This document shows, piece after piece, positions 26,434-36,923 of a stretch of DNA of 64,000 bases; positions within the stretch are counted from its first letter, which is position 1, and each line of letters opens with the position of its first letter. Both the position numbers and the translations under genes were made by a program. Below the pieces are notes generated by a model, which saw only the letters and a list, made by a program, of their open reading frames with translations, ran no database searches and had not been told where the DNA came from. Source of the DNA: Terrimonas sp. (lineage in GTDB: Bacteria > Bacteroidota > Bacteroidia > Chitinophagales > Chitinophagaceae); NCBI GenBank assembly GCA_016125075.1, contig WGMO01000011.1, positions 62,001-126,000 on the forward strand, given 5' to 3'.

Positions 26434-27216
26434 TTATCGCCTTTCCGTTTTATACCGCTTCAGCAACCTGTCGATCTCCTTCTTATCCGGAAGACTGACA
26501 TGCTTTAATTCCCACATCATTTTACGCCTGGGCACGGTAAAGGAATATTCAGCACCTGCAGGGATTTCGTTATAAATAAATGAAATCCTTTTCAACCGCA
26601 TCTTTCTTCCTTTTTCAAGCACCGGGGAAAATGAAATTTCCGTTTCGAATTTTTCGGTGGTATAATAACAGTACAGGCTGTCAAATTCCTGGAGACCAGG
26701 AGGGAGCGTTTCCTTTTTCCGGGGTATATACACTTCCTGCAATGCCTCCTTTTTCCCGGTATAGGTGAAACTAATCAAGCTAACATTTTCTTTCTGGTAA
26801 ATTTCCATTCCCGGAAATGTTCTTTTCCTTAAAAATGAATCCACTTTCATCGCATGTCCTGCAGGTGCCGTCAGCGAATCATAGCAGATACCCGTACTGT
26901 CGTTTTCATGAAATATCACAATATGGACGAGCCTCCGGTTATACATCAGGCTGTCCCGTATAATGGCCCCCTCCTCATTCTGGAAATACATAATTCCGGG
27001 GTTATAATACGGTACCAGGTAAACAAAATAGTCTCCCTTTTTATAGATCACCATACTGTCAACTTCATGAATGATATCGGACCCGGTACCGGCACCCTGT
27101 ACCAGTTGCCAGTCGATGTTCAACTGTACCGCCTGGGCATGTCCGGGCTTGTCGTAAATGGATGTAAAGGAAAAAAAGACAACCAGGGCAACCATGGAAG
27201 AAAATAAAATTCGCAT
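26434..27216 (-). CDS. Exported hypothetical protein
   Basis: A 260-residue protein with a signal peptide (RILFSSMVALVVFFSFTSI, cleavage possibly near GHAQA at 25-29). The mature part is rich in beta-type stretches and aromatic residues (KKGDYFVYLVPYYNPGIMYF), followed by a basic C-terminal tail (KKEIDRLLKRYKTERR). I recognise no domain. A periplasmic or outer-membrane-associated location is likely. It lies 17 bases downstream of the lipoprotein-like gene 27235-28410 on the same strand, so the two are probably one transcript. No function is assigned. Confidence 0.75.
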   Translation of the reverse strand: MRILFSSMVALVVFFSFTSIYDKPGHAQAVQLNIDWQLVQGAGTGSDIIHEVDSMVIYKKGDYFVYLVPYYNPGIMYFQNEEGAIIRDSLMYNRRLVHIVIFHENDSTGICYDSLTAPAGHAMKVDSFLRKRTFPGMEIYQKENVSLISFTYTGKKEALQEVYIPRKKETLPPGLQEFDSLYCYYTTEKFETEISFSPVLEKGRKMRLKRISFIYNEIPAGAEYSFTVPRRKMMWELKHVSLPDKKEIDRLLKRYKTERR

Positions 27217-27234
27217 AAGCCTTAATTTAAGTCA

Positions 27235-28410
27235 TCAACTGTTTACATTAAAATATCCGGTTGTGCTATGGTCCCTTTCCCAGGAAATATTGGATATTCC
27301 CGGTATGTTGACCACATAGTGGAGCGTGAAATTCAAATGCATGTAAGCATAATATTTACCCACTTCGGCCAGCCCCAGGTCATTGGCCACGGTCACCGTT
27401 CCGCCAATCACCACGCCAATGATCTCGACCTTTTCATGCGTCAAACTCTTCCATTGCCATTCGTTGTTCACTTTTTTATGAACGCCTATGTCAAGGCTTT
27501 GGGTTTTGATCATTAATCCCTGGCCACAGGTCCATACATAGCGCTTTTTTCTTTCCAGCGGATCCTGGCTGATCAGGTCGATCTTGTCGACGGTAAAAGC
27601 AGGATAGATCTCATACTTGGCCTCAAAATCCAGTACGGCATTCTCAATATCCTCAGATGAATATCCCCCACCACCTTCCGTATTGTTCGTACAGGTTGTG
27701 ACGGGTGTAGTACCCACATATTGCCAATCCGTGCAATAATCTTCACTGGGCGCATCGGGATGGTAATAGCATTCTCTTTCATAGGTATCCACATAATAAG
27801 TATAACAATCTTCAATAGCCTCGACCGCCCTGTTATTGCTGGTCGCATCCACCGGCTTTGTTGTAGCGACAATCCTCCCATTCTTATACTCTAAGCCATT
27901 GAGGAATGAAAATCCCAGATCCGTAAAGAAGATCATACCGCTAAAATTATTACTGACCTGTTTGTATTGTATACCCGGGTCAATAGTGCCCCCGTAAGCG
28001 GTAATATGCATCAATACTGTTTGTAATGAACCATTTTTCTTGTCCTTTAAAACCAATAAGCGGGTCCTGCCATTGATATCATTTCCCTTCGGCGCATTCC
28101 CTTTCTTGATCCTGAAACCAGGGGTGACGCCGGATTGAAGCGGGCATTCAACAAAATAATAGGTATCATCTTCAGAAGCCCTTGCTGCTTCCCAATCCGG
28201 CCGGATATCGCCGGAAAACCGGAAAACGGTTTTGCTTTGCGGATTGGCGGAATGATGGGGGTGATTGACAAACCATTCCCTTGCGGCATTTACAGATAAA
28301 CTGTTGGATTCGTTTTTAACGGCGCTGCTCTGGGTTGTTTCCTTCCTGCAACTGAAGCATAACATCATAAGCATGATGGATACACCACTAATGAAAGCTG
28401 TTTTTTTCAT
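27235..28410 (-). CDS. Probable exported lipoprotein, function unknown
   Basis: A 391-residue protein from ATG 28410. The N terminus (KKTAFISGVSIMLMMLCFSC) is a lipoprotein-type signal peptide ending at a cysteine, although Cys rather than Leu is at the -3 position. A Cys- and Tyr-rich segment (DCYTYYVDTYERECYYHP and the following 30 residues) lies near 210-250, then a Gly-rich turn (TEGGGGYSSEDIENAV). The N-terminal mature region has the stretch VKNESNSLSVNAAREWFVNH, which I have no name for. A longer frame from 28434 would add eight residues before the signal peptide and is rejected. It is divergent from the XRE regulator, which might control it. Function unknown. Confidence 0.75.
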   Translation of the reverse strand: MKKTAFISGVSIMLMMLCFSCRKETTQSSAVKNESNSLSVNAAREWFVNHPHHSANPQSKTVFRFSGDIRPDWEAARASEDDTYYFVECPLQSGVTPGFRIKKGNAPKGNDINGRTRLLVLKDKKNGSLQTVLMHITAYGGTIDPGIQYKQVSNNFSGMIFFTDLGFSFLNGLEYKNGRIVATTKPVDATSNNRAVEAIEDCYTYYVDTYERECYYHPDAPSEDYCTDWQYVGTTPVTTCTNNTEGGGGYSSEDIENAVLDFEAKYEIYPAFTVDKIDLISQDPLERKKRYVWTCGQGLMIKTQSLDIGVHKKVNNEWQWKSLTHEKVEIIGVVIGGTVTVANDLGLAEVGKYYAYMHLNFTLHYVVNIPGISNISWERDHSTTGYFNVNS

Positions 28411-28592
28411 GATAAAAGGTTTAATGAAGATCACTCATTCATCACTGGAAGATGAATGGCAATCTATTGCCTACTCGATTTAAAATTCCGGTTTTCGGCT
28501 TGTCCCGTACACTGGCCAGATGTTGATGCAAATTGAAAAATTGCAAAAGAAAAACCTATTCGAATTATGAATATTCCTATGAAATTTTTGCA

Positions 28593-28600
28593 TAGATTTA
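28593..28600 (+). promoter_or_regulatory. Candidate -7 box for the XRE regulator
   Basis: TAGATTTA is a seven-of-eight type match to TAnnTTTG, 30 bases before the ATG at 28630. It supports that ATG over the upstream in-frame starts at 28567 and 28579. The rest of the 219-base divergent gap (28411-28629) shows no gene. Confidence 0.33.
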
Positions 28601-28629
28601 CGAAGACGCAACCATTAAACCATTTATCC

Positions 28630-28974
28630 ATGCAAACAAACAATTTTGCTTCCGGCAGGCTTAAGCAATTGAGAAAATCCCTCCGTAAAAGCCAGGGGGA
28701 ACTGGCAGACGAACTGCATATTGAGCAAAGCACCTACAGCCGTTATGAAAGTGGTAAAACACAATTACCCTTATCAGTGATCCAGCTCATCGCCGACCGG
28801 TACCATATTGATCCTTCCGAATTTTTCAGCCCGCAAAAACCCCAACCCGGCCTGGTTGAAAAAAACATAGAAAATATACCGGCAAAAACACATTATTCCG
28901 TACCCAGGGAACTGATGGAAAAAGTGGTCGATTTACTGGAATCCATCACAAAAAGAATCAGGGTGGACAATTGA
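28630..28974 (+). CDS. XRE-family helix-turn-helix regulator
   Basis: A small DNA-binding protein, 114 residues from ATG 28630. The HTH_3 domain spans about 8-65: GRLKQLRKSLRKSQGELADELHI contains the first helices, and EQSTYSRYESGKTQLPLSVIQLIADRYHID the recognition helix and its stabilising helices. The C terminus has a short helix (VPRELMEKVVDLLESITKRI) that may dimerise. Upstream in-frame starts would add 21 residues that have no HTH content. It is divergent from the lipoprotein operon 26434-28410, its most likely target, or it regulates itself; both are inference. Confidence 0.85.
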   Translation: MQTNNFASGRLKQLRKSLRKSQGELADELHIEQSTYSRYESGKTQLPLSVIQLIADRYHIDPSEFFSPQKPQPGLVEKNIENIPAKTHYSVPRELMEKVVDLLESITKRIRVDN

Positions 28975-29050
28975 CCTGTCTCTTCCCCAAAATCCTTAAA
29001 AAAGTGGGTAAAAACAGGCATTAAAATCCGCTGTAAAGCCTTATTTTCAG

Positions 29051-29058
29051 TACATTTG
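29051..29058 (+). promoter_or_regulatory. Candidate -7 promoter box for gyrB
   Basis: TACATTTG matches TAnnTTTG exactly, 45 bases before the gyrB ATG. No clear TTG is at the -33 distance. Confidence 0.42.
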
Positions 29059-29088
29059 CCAGTCATATATTTTCCATTAAAAAATTAG

Positions 29089-31083
<1,995 letters not shown>

Positions 31084-31111
31084 TATATAAGACATTTATT
31101 TTCAATATTTT

Positions 31112-31135
31112 AGTCCTGTTTAAGCAGGACTTTTT
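31112..31135 (+). terminator. Rho-independent terminator after gyrB
   Basis: A 7-bp stem (agtcctg at 31112-31118 with caggact at 31125-31131) closes a 6-base loop and is followed by a T5 run. It separates gyrB from the 67-residue gene. Confidence 0.85.
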
Positions 31136-31214
31136 CATGCCTGTTGGTAAGATTTAGAGCCCGAAAGCTTCAAAATCAGTAAATTCACGTATTAATAACC
31201 CAAAATTTTTCATC

Positions 31215-31418
31215 ATGTCTGACGTTCAACTGACCGCCTATAATGTAAAAACCAAGGAAAAGAATGTTCCTATGCACGATGCCGTTATTACAAAAACTGC
31301 CCGCGGTGCTTATATGGCACAGGGAAATGATGGTAAAGGGAATAAGCTGACTACCCTTTTAGGCGAAGAAAAGGCGATGGCTGCCATTAAAGCGGGCATC
31401 GCAAAACAAGGCTGGTAA
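31215..31418 (+). CDS. Small conserved hypothetical protein (67 residues)
   Basis: A short soluble protein with no signal or TM segment. It is rich in Lys and Ala with a central turn (YMAQGNDGKGNKLTTLLGEEKAMAAI). The sequence reads as a strand pair (VQLTAYNVKTKEKNVPMHDAVI, then KTARGAYMAQGNDGKG) followed by a helix. Normal codon use, an ATG at 31215 and its own terminator at 31438 make a real gene likely. I recognise no domain; such tiny proteins occur widely in Bacteroidota without assigned function. Confidence 0.75.
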   Translation: MSDVQLTAYNVKTKEKNVPMHDAVITKTARGAYMAQGNDGKGNKLTTLLGEEKAMAAIKAGIAKQGW

Positions 31419-31437
31419 TTCAGTTCAATTTACATAA

Positions 31438-31464
31438 AAAGGGAGATCTTACCGATCTCCCTTT
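31438..31464. terminator. Bidirectional terminator between the 67-residue gene and the large subtilase
   Basis: An 11-bp stem (aaagggagatc with gatctcccttt) closes a 5-base loop, with A and T tracts at the ends. It lies between convergent genes. Confidence 0.85.
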
Positions 31465-31474
31465 GTTATTTCCG

Positions 31475-34400
31475 CTATTGCTTAATAAGCCGGAAGCTTT
31501 GCTTTATCCCCGGGGCAGTGACTTCTAATAAATAGAGACCGGAAGCATTTATCTTATCACGGAGGTCAATGATCGCTTTGTCTGCAAAGCCAGTGCCTTT
31601 CTTTTTCATCTGCTTCACTAACCGGCCTTTAAGGTCATATATGTTGACCCGGACCTCCTCCCCTTCACCCACCTGGTACACCAGGCTAAATAATCCCGTG
31701 GAAGGGTTGGGATAGATGTCCCAGGTAATATCATTTGAAAAGATGACTGGTTTTACTGCAGAATAAGAGAAACTTCCATCGCGGTCCACAATTTTCAAAC
31801 GGTAATACCTAGTTCCCGATTTTCCGGGTTCAATGTCGGTGAAAGCGTAGCTGCGCCCGTTCGCCGAATTACCGGGACTATTGACACGGCCCGCATTCAC
31901 AAACCTCCCCTGCTGAAAATCCAAACTACCCCTGGCCAGTTCTATTTCAAAATGACTTACATTATATTCATTCCCGGTTTCCCAACGGAGGAGCACATCC
32001 TGATGATTCACTTTTTTAGCAGAAAAGCTGATCAGTTCGACCGGCAATGTGGTCAGGTTGTCTGGCCCGCCATTATTCAGCCAGAACTCAGAGAAATCCT
32101 TCACTTTGAATTCGGCATAATAACCCTTGTCAAAAGGCACTTTGCGGGCGTTTTCGCTGGCAATAAATAACCAGGTCCCCCCGATATTATCCGTGATATT
32201 CCCATTTTCAAGATTATCGTCAGCATGGCTGAACTTGGAAACACCCAGTTCATAAGCCATCGCTGGTTTTGTACAGGATGCGCACCCGGAGGCATTGATC
32301 AAATCCTCGGTCTCCGCATCCAGGAAATAAAACCGGACGGTTACCGAATCGGTCAAAACGGTGTTGACCGGCTTGATGGTGATATTCCTGTCATGATAAT
32401 ATTGTTTCCCGTCATTTCTTACTCCCCCGGTATTGATATAGGCCTGTACATCGGTATTCCCCATATTCTCATTGTTAGGTTGGATGGAAGCAACCAGTTT
32501 ACCGGCCGACAAAAAATCGATCCAGGATACCCCGCCTGTGATATTCTGTGTTACCGGTGATCCCATCGTTACACCGTCATAGATCCCCATTGTGTTATCA
32601 TAAATATGGATATCATCAACCGCCATACCTTCTCTCGTCACTGCAGGATCAGCCAGCACCACAAACCGTAACCTAAGCGCGGTCAAGCCGGTCGGTAAGG
32701 CCGTGGTAGCTACATGCCAACGGGTATAATTCTCCACACTCCAAACATTATCCCCGGATTTATTATACCAGTTGGTACCGGAACCATAGGCGCCGAGCCG
32801 GGTCCAGGTAATACCATCGGCGGAATATTCCATATAGGCACCATCGCATAAAGTACCACCACAATCCTCGAGGTCTAGTGCAACACTAAAACTCAGGGTG
32901 GGATTGGTCATGCCGGAAATATCATAACAGGGAGAATAGAGATAAGAAGCCTCCTTGTTATTATAATTGCCGTTCAAGCGGGTCTTCCATGCCCTGGTAC
33001 CGCTGGCCGCCCGGTTGATCTTCGTCGAAGCGGGAGCACCGTATTCCCAGGAATTCACTTTTCCGCTACTGTACCAGTTTCCATTACTGCTTTCAAAATC
33101 TTCGAGGTAGGGAAAAGTATTCACCAAGGGTGAATTGATCAGCACAACAGAAAGGGTATCATTATCCGGAAAATCATCCGAAGGATACTGAACAATAGTT
33201 TGCACCGTATGCGTTCCCGATACAGACAGGTCTGCGGTCGCAGAAAAAGTATAAGTAAGGGTGGCATCAGCACCGATGCTGGGGATCATTTCCACAACCG
33301 TAACACCCCCGTCAACAGAAAACTGAACAGGCACATTACTGACAATGGCGGGTGAGGAATTCCTTACATTGATCCTGACCGGTGTAGCATTGCTTAAATT
33401 ACAACTGTTCACCAGCGGTGTATCGATACTGATCATCTGTATATCATCTGTTACTGTATACAGCCGTATATCATCAAAACTACTACCCTGGAAATTGGCA
33501 TTGTCGATGATCCTAACATATCCGAACTGACCAAAGCGGACCTGGAAACTCGAGGAAAAATTCTGGCCATTGGCCACCAGGAGATCGGATACTTCAATGC
33601 TTTTCGACCTTTTGAAAATTCCGGGGTCGTTCTGATTGGCTGATAAGGTATAAGCCGGTATCCAGGGAGCTGTGTCATCCCCCCTCACCCAGATCGAATT
33701 GTCAGCACTCGGAACACTGTCACCATGTTCCTTGTATTGAAAGTCGAGTCGGATATCCTGGGTGGCAGCATCGAGTCCATTCAGGTTATAGGTGCCTGTT
33801 ATATAATTTGTATTACCGGCCGCATTATATCCATCCAGGTCCAGCAACAGGGATTTGTTTCCCGAATAGGCCATGCCGGAATTCAGGAAAGTGCTCAACC
33901 GGCCTTTCGAAAAGGTATGGGCATAATCATATCGTTCGTCACCGTCAAGACCCGTTAAATCATTATAATAATTGCCGGCTGCAGCGGTTTCAAGATCGTC
34001 GGTAAAGGGCAGGATGATAGGGTCATTGGCGATTTGCCTGATCGAATCGGCCATCAAATTGTTTCCACTCACGGGATCTGCAGCAGAAAGATTGATCACT
34101 TCGACCCTGAGCTCATAATGCCCGGCTGCAGAAAAATCGTAAGGGGCTGCAAAACTGTGGGTATAGGTAGCCCCCGCTGCCACGACCGCATTAACGGTTT
34201 CTGTGACCCAGCCCCCCCCATTAACCGAATATCGCATATCAAAACTGTTCACCGCTGCGTCATCCAGGTTCTTGATGCGCGCCTGTATCGTTGTAGTGGC
34301 TGTCAGGGCCGTAGAAGTGGCAATCCTTCCCGAAACGGGTAAGAGGATGGCGTCCATTGCAAGATCATTATCGGAAATAGTACCCGTGCAGGTGCCGCTA

Positions 34401-36850
34401 TTCGGTTGCCGGCTGATGGCACCGCACCGCTTGCCTCCTTTTCCATTGATCCTTGCCCGCACGGCAACCCAATAAAGTGTATCAGGTGAAAGCCCGCTGA
34501 ATACATAATTGTTGGAACCGGTTGTTGCCAAGGATTGCATTTCATTCCCGATAAGCCGGTACACCTCATAATCCGTTGCTCCCGCCACTGCGGTCCAGTC
34601 GAGCGAAATATACCCTTCACATTGAATCGCTGAAAGGGAAGCAGTGGGAACACCCAGAATCGTAAAGGCCTGGCTGGTACTGACCAGGCCCGTGCTATTC
34701 CTGGTTATCCGCACCAGGGCCTGTTCGGTCTGTATATTCGGAACAACCCAGTCATATTGCCGCAGTGAAGCAGCAACTGATCCATTGATCGTCGTCCAGC
34801 TGCCCCCATTATCGGTTGAATATTCCAGGTTGAAAGTATTAGCAGGATCGCCATATGAATCCCATTGTAGGGTGACGGTTTCTCCGGGTTCAATGGACTC
34901 TCCCCCGGTTGGATAGGTAAGGAGGGTGGAAACAGGAATGATATCATAGACCAGGTAATATTCCTGGGGCGGGCTTTGGGTAACGGCCGTCCCCTTTACG
35001 GTGGCAGTGAATGTTCCGGCAACCGGGTTATTGATGACCACCTGTTCCATATTGTTGATATGGTCGGCGCCTGTGGTGGCGGTATTGTTCACGTTGGCGG
35101 GTACCGTGTCGAGCAGCCAGGGATAATGCACAGCTGCCAGGGGATCCGCCAGTTCCAAATCCAGGTCATTGACCAATGTCGTACTGGCTAAGGCAGCTGC
35201 AGCCGGGTCATTCCAGTAAAGCATCACTTTTAGTTGCGCCGTATTGGAGGGGACCGTGATATTGTGGGTATTGGATCCGCTATTGTTGACTGAAGCAGTC
35301 AGATAGTTTGCGTTATCCAGCATGTCGATAGAACGCAAGAGGTTCATCGATCCATATCCGAAAGTATAATCGACACCTGTATTGCCCCTGTCATCCGCAC
35401 CATTACAGATCAGGGCTTTCATAAGCCCGTTTTTGGGATCGGCACCTGCATGGAGCTGGCGGTAACGCTGGTAGAGTAACCCAAGCCCGCCTGCCACCGC
35501 CGGCGAAGACATACTTGTACCTGAGCTATAGCCATAGGCATTGTGCGGATAGGTGGAAATCAAAAACCGGCCATAGGCCATGATCTCAGGTTTGGTCCTT
35601 CCATCTTTGACCGGTCCGCGACTGGAAAAATCACTGATGGAATAATCCTTTTCCGTGGAACCCACCACCAATACATTTTTTGCGGACTGATAGGAACCCA
35701 ATACGGTTTGAAAACCGGCAGGATAAGGAGGGCAGTTCACATAATTGCCATCGTTGCCCGCGGCAAACACATGTTGCAGGTTCGGAAGGCTTTCCGATTG
35801 CAGATCCAGGATCCTGGAAACAAGATCATAAGTGCCGGCATAATCACAGTCTCCGACAATATCGCCATAAGAATTATTGGCAACAACCATATTATAATCA
35901 GTAACATAGGCAGGGGCGTTGGCCACAATGCCCGAATAATACTGGGAGATGATGGTTGAACGGGAAGCATAGCCGCGGTAATCCTGTAATAAATTCCCGG
36001 CACCCGCCACTGTACCGGTAACATGTGTACCGTGGATATAATCACTGGCACCACCCCGGTTGATCAGCCTACCCGTAAAATCAATATGATACTGGGGGTC
36101 GGCGTCATCTCCCACACCGATGGTGACATCTTCCCCATTCAAATCATATCCCCCGACCGCAGCTGTGGCATTGAGGATATTGCCTTTTGCATTGGTCCGG
36201 CTGATCAGGTTCAATTGCTGGTCACCGTGAGGAACGGGTTGCACATATTCAACAAAGGGAAGGGCCGCAAAGGTTGCTAATTGCTGCCGGTTAATAACGG
36301 CGCCGGCTATATGATAATTCTTATAAAGTGCTGTGGTCATCACAACAGAGAGGGATGACAGGTAGTTCCGGACCTCCTCAAATGAAAATGACGGATAAAA
36401 ACTAAACCAGATCTCAATATTCCCGGGAGATTTTACGGCCCATGAAGGCACGATGCCGGAGGCAAGCCGGGGTTGTATCTTTTGGGAGGGCTGTAACTGA
36501 AAGATGGAAAGGGCCTGCACCCTGGACAGGATAGTGAAACCGGGATTCCTGGATAAACTGACCGTATAGCTGTTTACGGGTAAATAGTCCACCAGTTCAA
36601 TCCCTGCCTGCCGAAGTTCCTGACGTTCCTGTACACTGGGTATATGTTGAAACTGGATGACCGCAGATGATTTTCCGTTGATCCAGGTAATCGTTTTCTC
36701 AAATTGCCGAAGGGAATCCGGATGAATATTCCTGGAAGGGGTGAAGATGCCTGTTTTCAACAGGATCTTTTGGGGAACAGGATCCTGTGCATAAATGGAA
36801 AAGACAACAAAAACGGATAGGATCGAAAAGAGAACCGGGCGTATTTTCAT
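31475..36850 (-). CDS. Large exported subtilisin-like (S8) protease with T9SS sorting domain
   Basis: A 1791-residue secreted protein. A signal peptide (about 1-21, ending YAQD) is followed by a region resembling a subtilase propeptide (about 30-210). The S8 domain (about 215-520) carries Asp in IGVGDDADPQ (248 or 249), His276 in IHGTHVTG and Ser446 in SGTSMSSPAVAGG, so the triad is complete. Beyond are repeated beta-sandwich regions: fibronectin-III-like and CARDB-like stretches (about 700-950) and two MAM-like blocks holding FTDDLE and YLEDFES. The C terminus (about 1712-1791: DIYPNPSTGLFSLVYQV through GLYLLEVTAPG) is a T9SS type A sorting domain, so the protein is moved across the outer membrane and anchored or released. 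Substrate unknown. Confidence 0.94.
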   Translation of the reverse strand: MKIRPVLFSILSVFVVFSIYAQDPVPQKILLKTGIFTPSRNIHPDSLRQFEKTITWINGKSSAVIQFQHIPSVQERQELRQAGIELVDYLPVNSYTVSLSRNPGFTILSRVQALSIFQLQPSQKIQPRLASGIVPSWAVKSPGNIEIWFSFYPSFSFEEVRNYLSSLSVVMTTALYKNYHIAGAVINRQQLATFAALPFVEYVQPVPHGDQQLNLISRTNAKGNILNATAAVGGYDLNGEDVTIGVGDDADPQYHIDFTGRLINRGGASDYIHGTHVTGTVAGAGNLLQDYRGYASRSTIISQYYSGIVANAPAYVTDYNMVVANNSYGDIVGDCDYAGTYDLVSRILDLQSESLPNLQHVFAAGNDGNYVNCPPYPAGFQTVLGSYQSAKNVLVVGSTEKDYSISDFSSRGPVKDGRTKPEIMAYGRFLISTYPHNAYGYSSGTSMSSPAVAGGLGLLYQRYRQLHAGADPKNGLMKALICNGADDRGNTGVDYTFGYGSMNLLRSIDMLDNANYLTASVNNSGSNTHNITVPSNTAQLKVMLYWNDPAAAALASTTLVNDLDLELADPLAAVHYPWLLDTVPANVNNTATTGADHINNMEQVVINNPVAGTFTATVKGTAVTQSPPQEYYLVYDIIPVSTLLTYPTGGESIEPGETVTLQWDSYGDPANTFNLEYSTDNGGSWTTINGSVAASLRQYDWVVPNIQTEQALVRITRNSTGLVSTSQAFTILGVPTASLSAIQCEGYISLDWTAVAGATDYEVYRLIGNEMQSLATTGSNNYVFSGLSPDTLYWVAVRARINGKGGKRCGAISRQPNSGTCTGTISDNDLAMDAILLPVSGRIATSTALTATTTIQARIKNLDDAAVNSFDMRYSVNGGGWVTETVNAVVAAGATYTHSFAAPYDFSAAGHYELRVEVINLSAADPVSGNNLMADSIRQIANDPIILPFTDDLETAAAGNYYNDLTGLDGDERYDYAHTFSKGRLSTFLNSGMAYSGNKSLLLDLDGYNAAGNTNYITGTYNLNGLDAATQDIRLDFQYKEHGDSVPSADNSIWVRGDDTAPWIPAYTLSANQNDPGIFKRSKSIEVSDLLVANGQNFSSSFQVRFGQFGYVRIIDNANFQGSSFDDIRLYTVTDDIQMISIDTPLVNSCNLSNATPVRINVRNSSPAIVSNVPVQFSVDGGVTVVEMIPSIGADATLTYTFSATADLSVSGTHTVQTIVQYPSDDFPDNDTLSVVLINSPLVNTFPYLEDFESSNGNWYSSGKVNSWEYGAPASTKINRAASGTRAWKTRLNGNYNNKEASYLYSPCYDISGMTNPTLSFSVALDLEDCGGTLCDGAYMEYSADGITWTRLGAYGSGTNWYNKSGDNVWSVENYTRWHVATTALPTGLTALRLRFVVLADPAVTREGMAVDDIHIYDNTMGIYDGVTMGSPVTQNITGGVSWIDFLSAGKLVASIQPNNENMGNTDVQAYINTGGVRNDGKQYYHDRNITIKPVNTVLTDSVTVRFYFLDAETEDLINASGCASCTKPAMAYELGVSKFSHADDNLENGNITDNIGGTWLFIASENARKVPFDKGYYAEFKVKDFSEFWLNNGGPDNLTTLPVELISFSAKKVNHQDVLLRWETGNEYNVSHFEIELARGSLDFQQGRFVNAGRVNSPGNSANGRSYAFTDIEPGKSGTRYYRLKIVDRDGSFSYSAVKPVIFSNDITWDIYPNPSTGLFSLVYQVGEGEEVRVNIYDLKGRLVKQMKKKGTGFADKAIIDLRDKINASGLYLLEVTAPGIKQSFRLIKQ

Positions 36851-36923
36851 ATACTGGATTATCCTTTTAAAAATATAACAAAAAAATGAGAAAAGCGATT
36901 AATCCGGAAGCCGTTACACAGGC

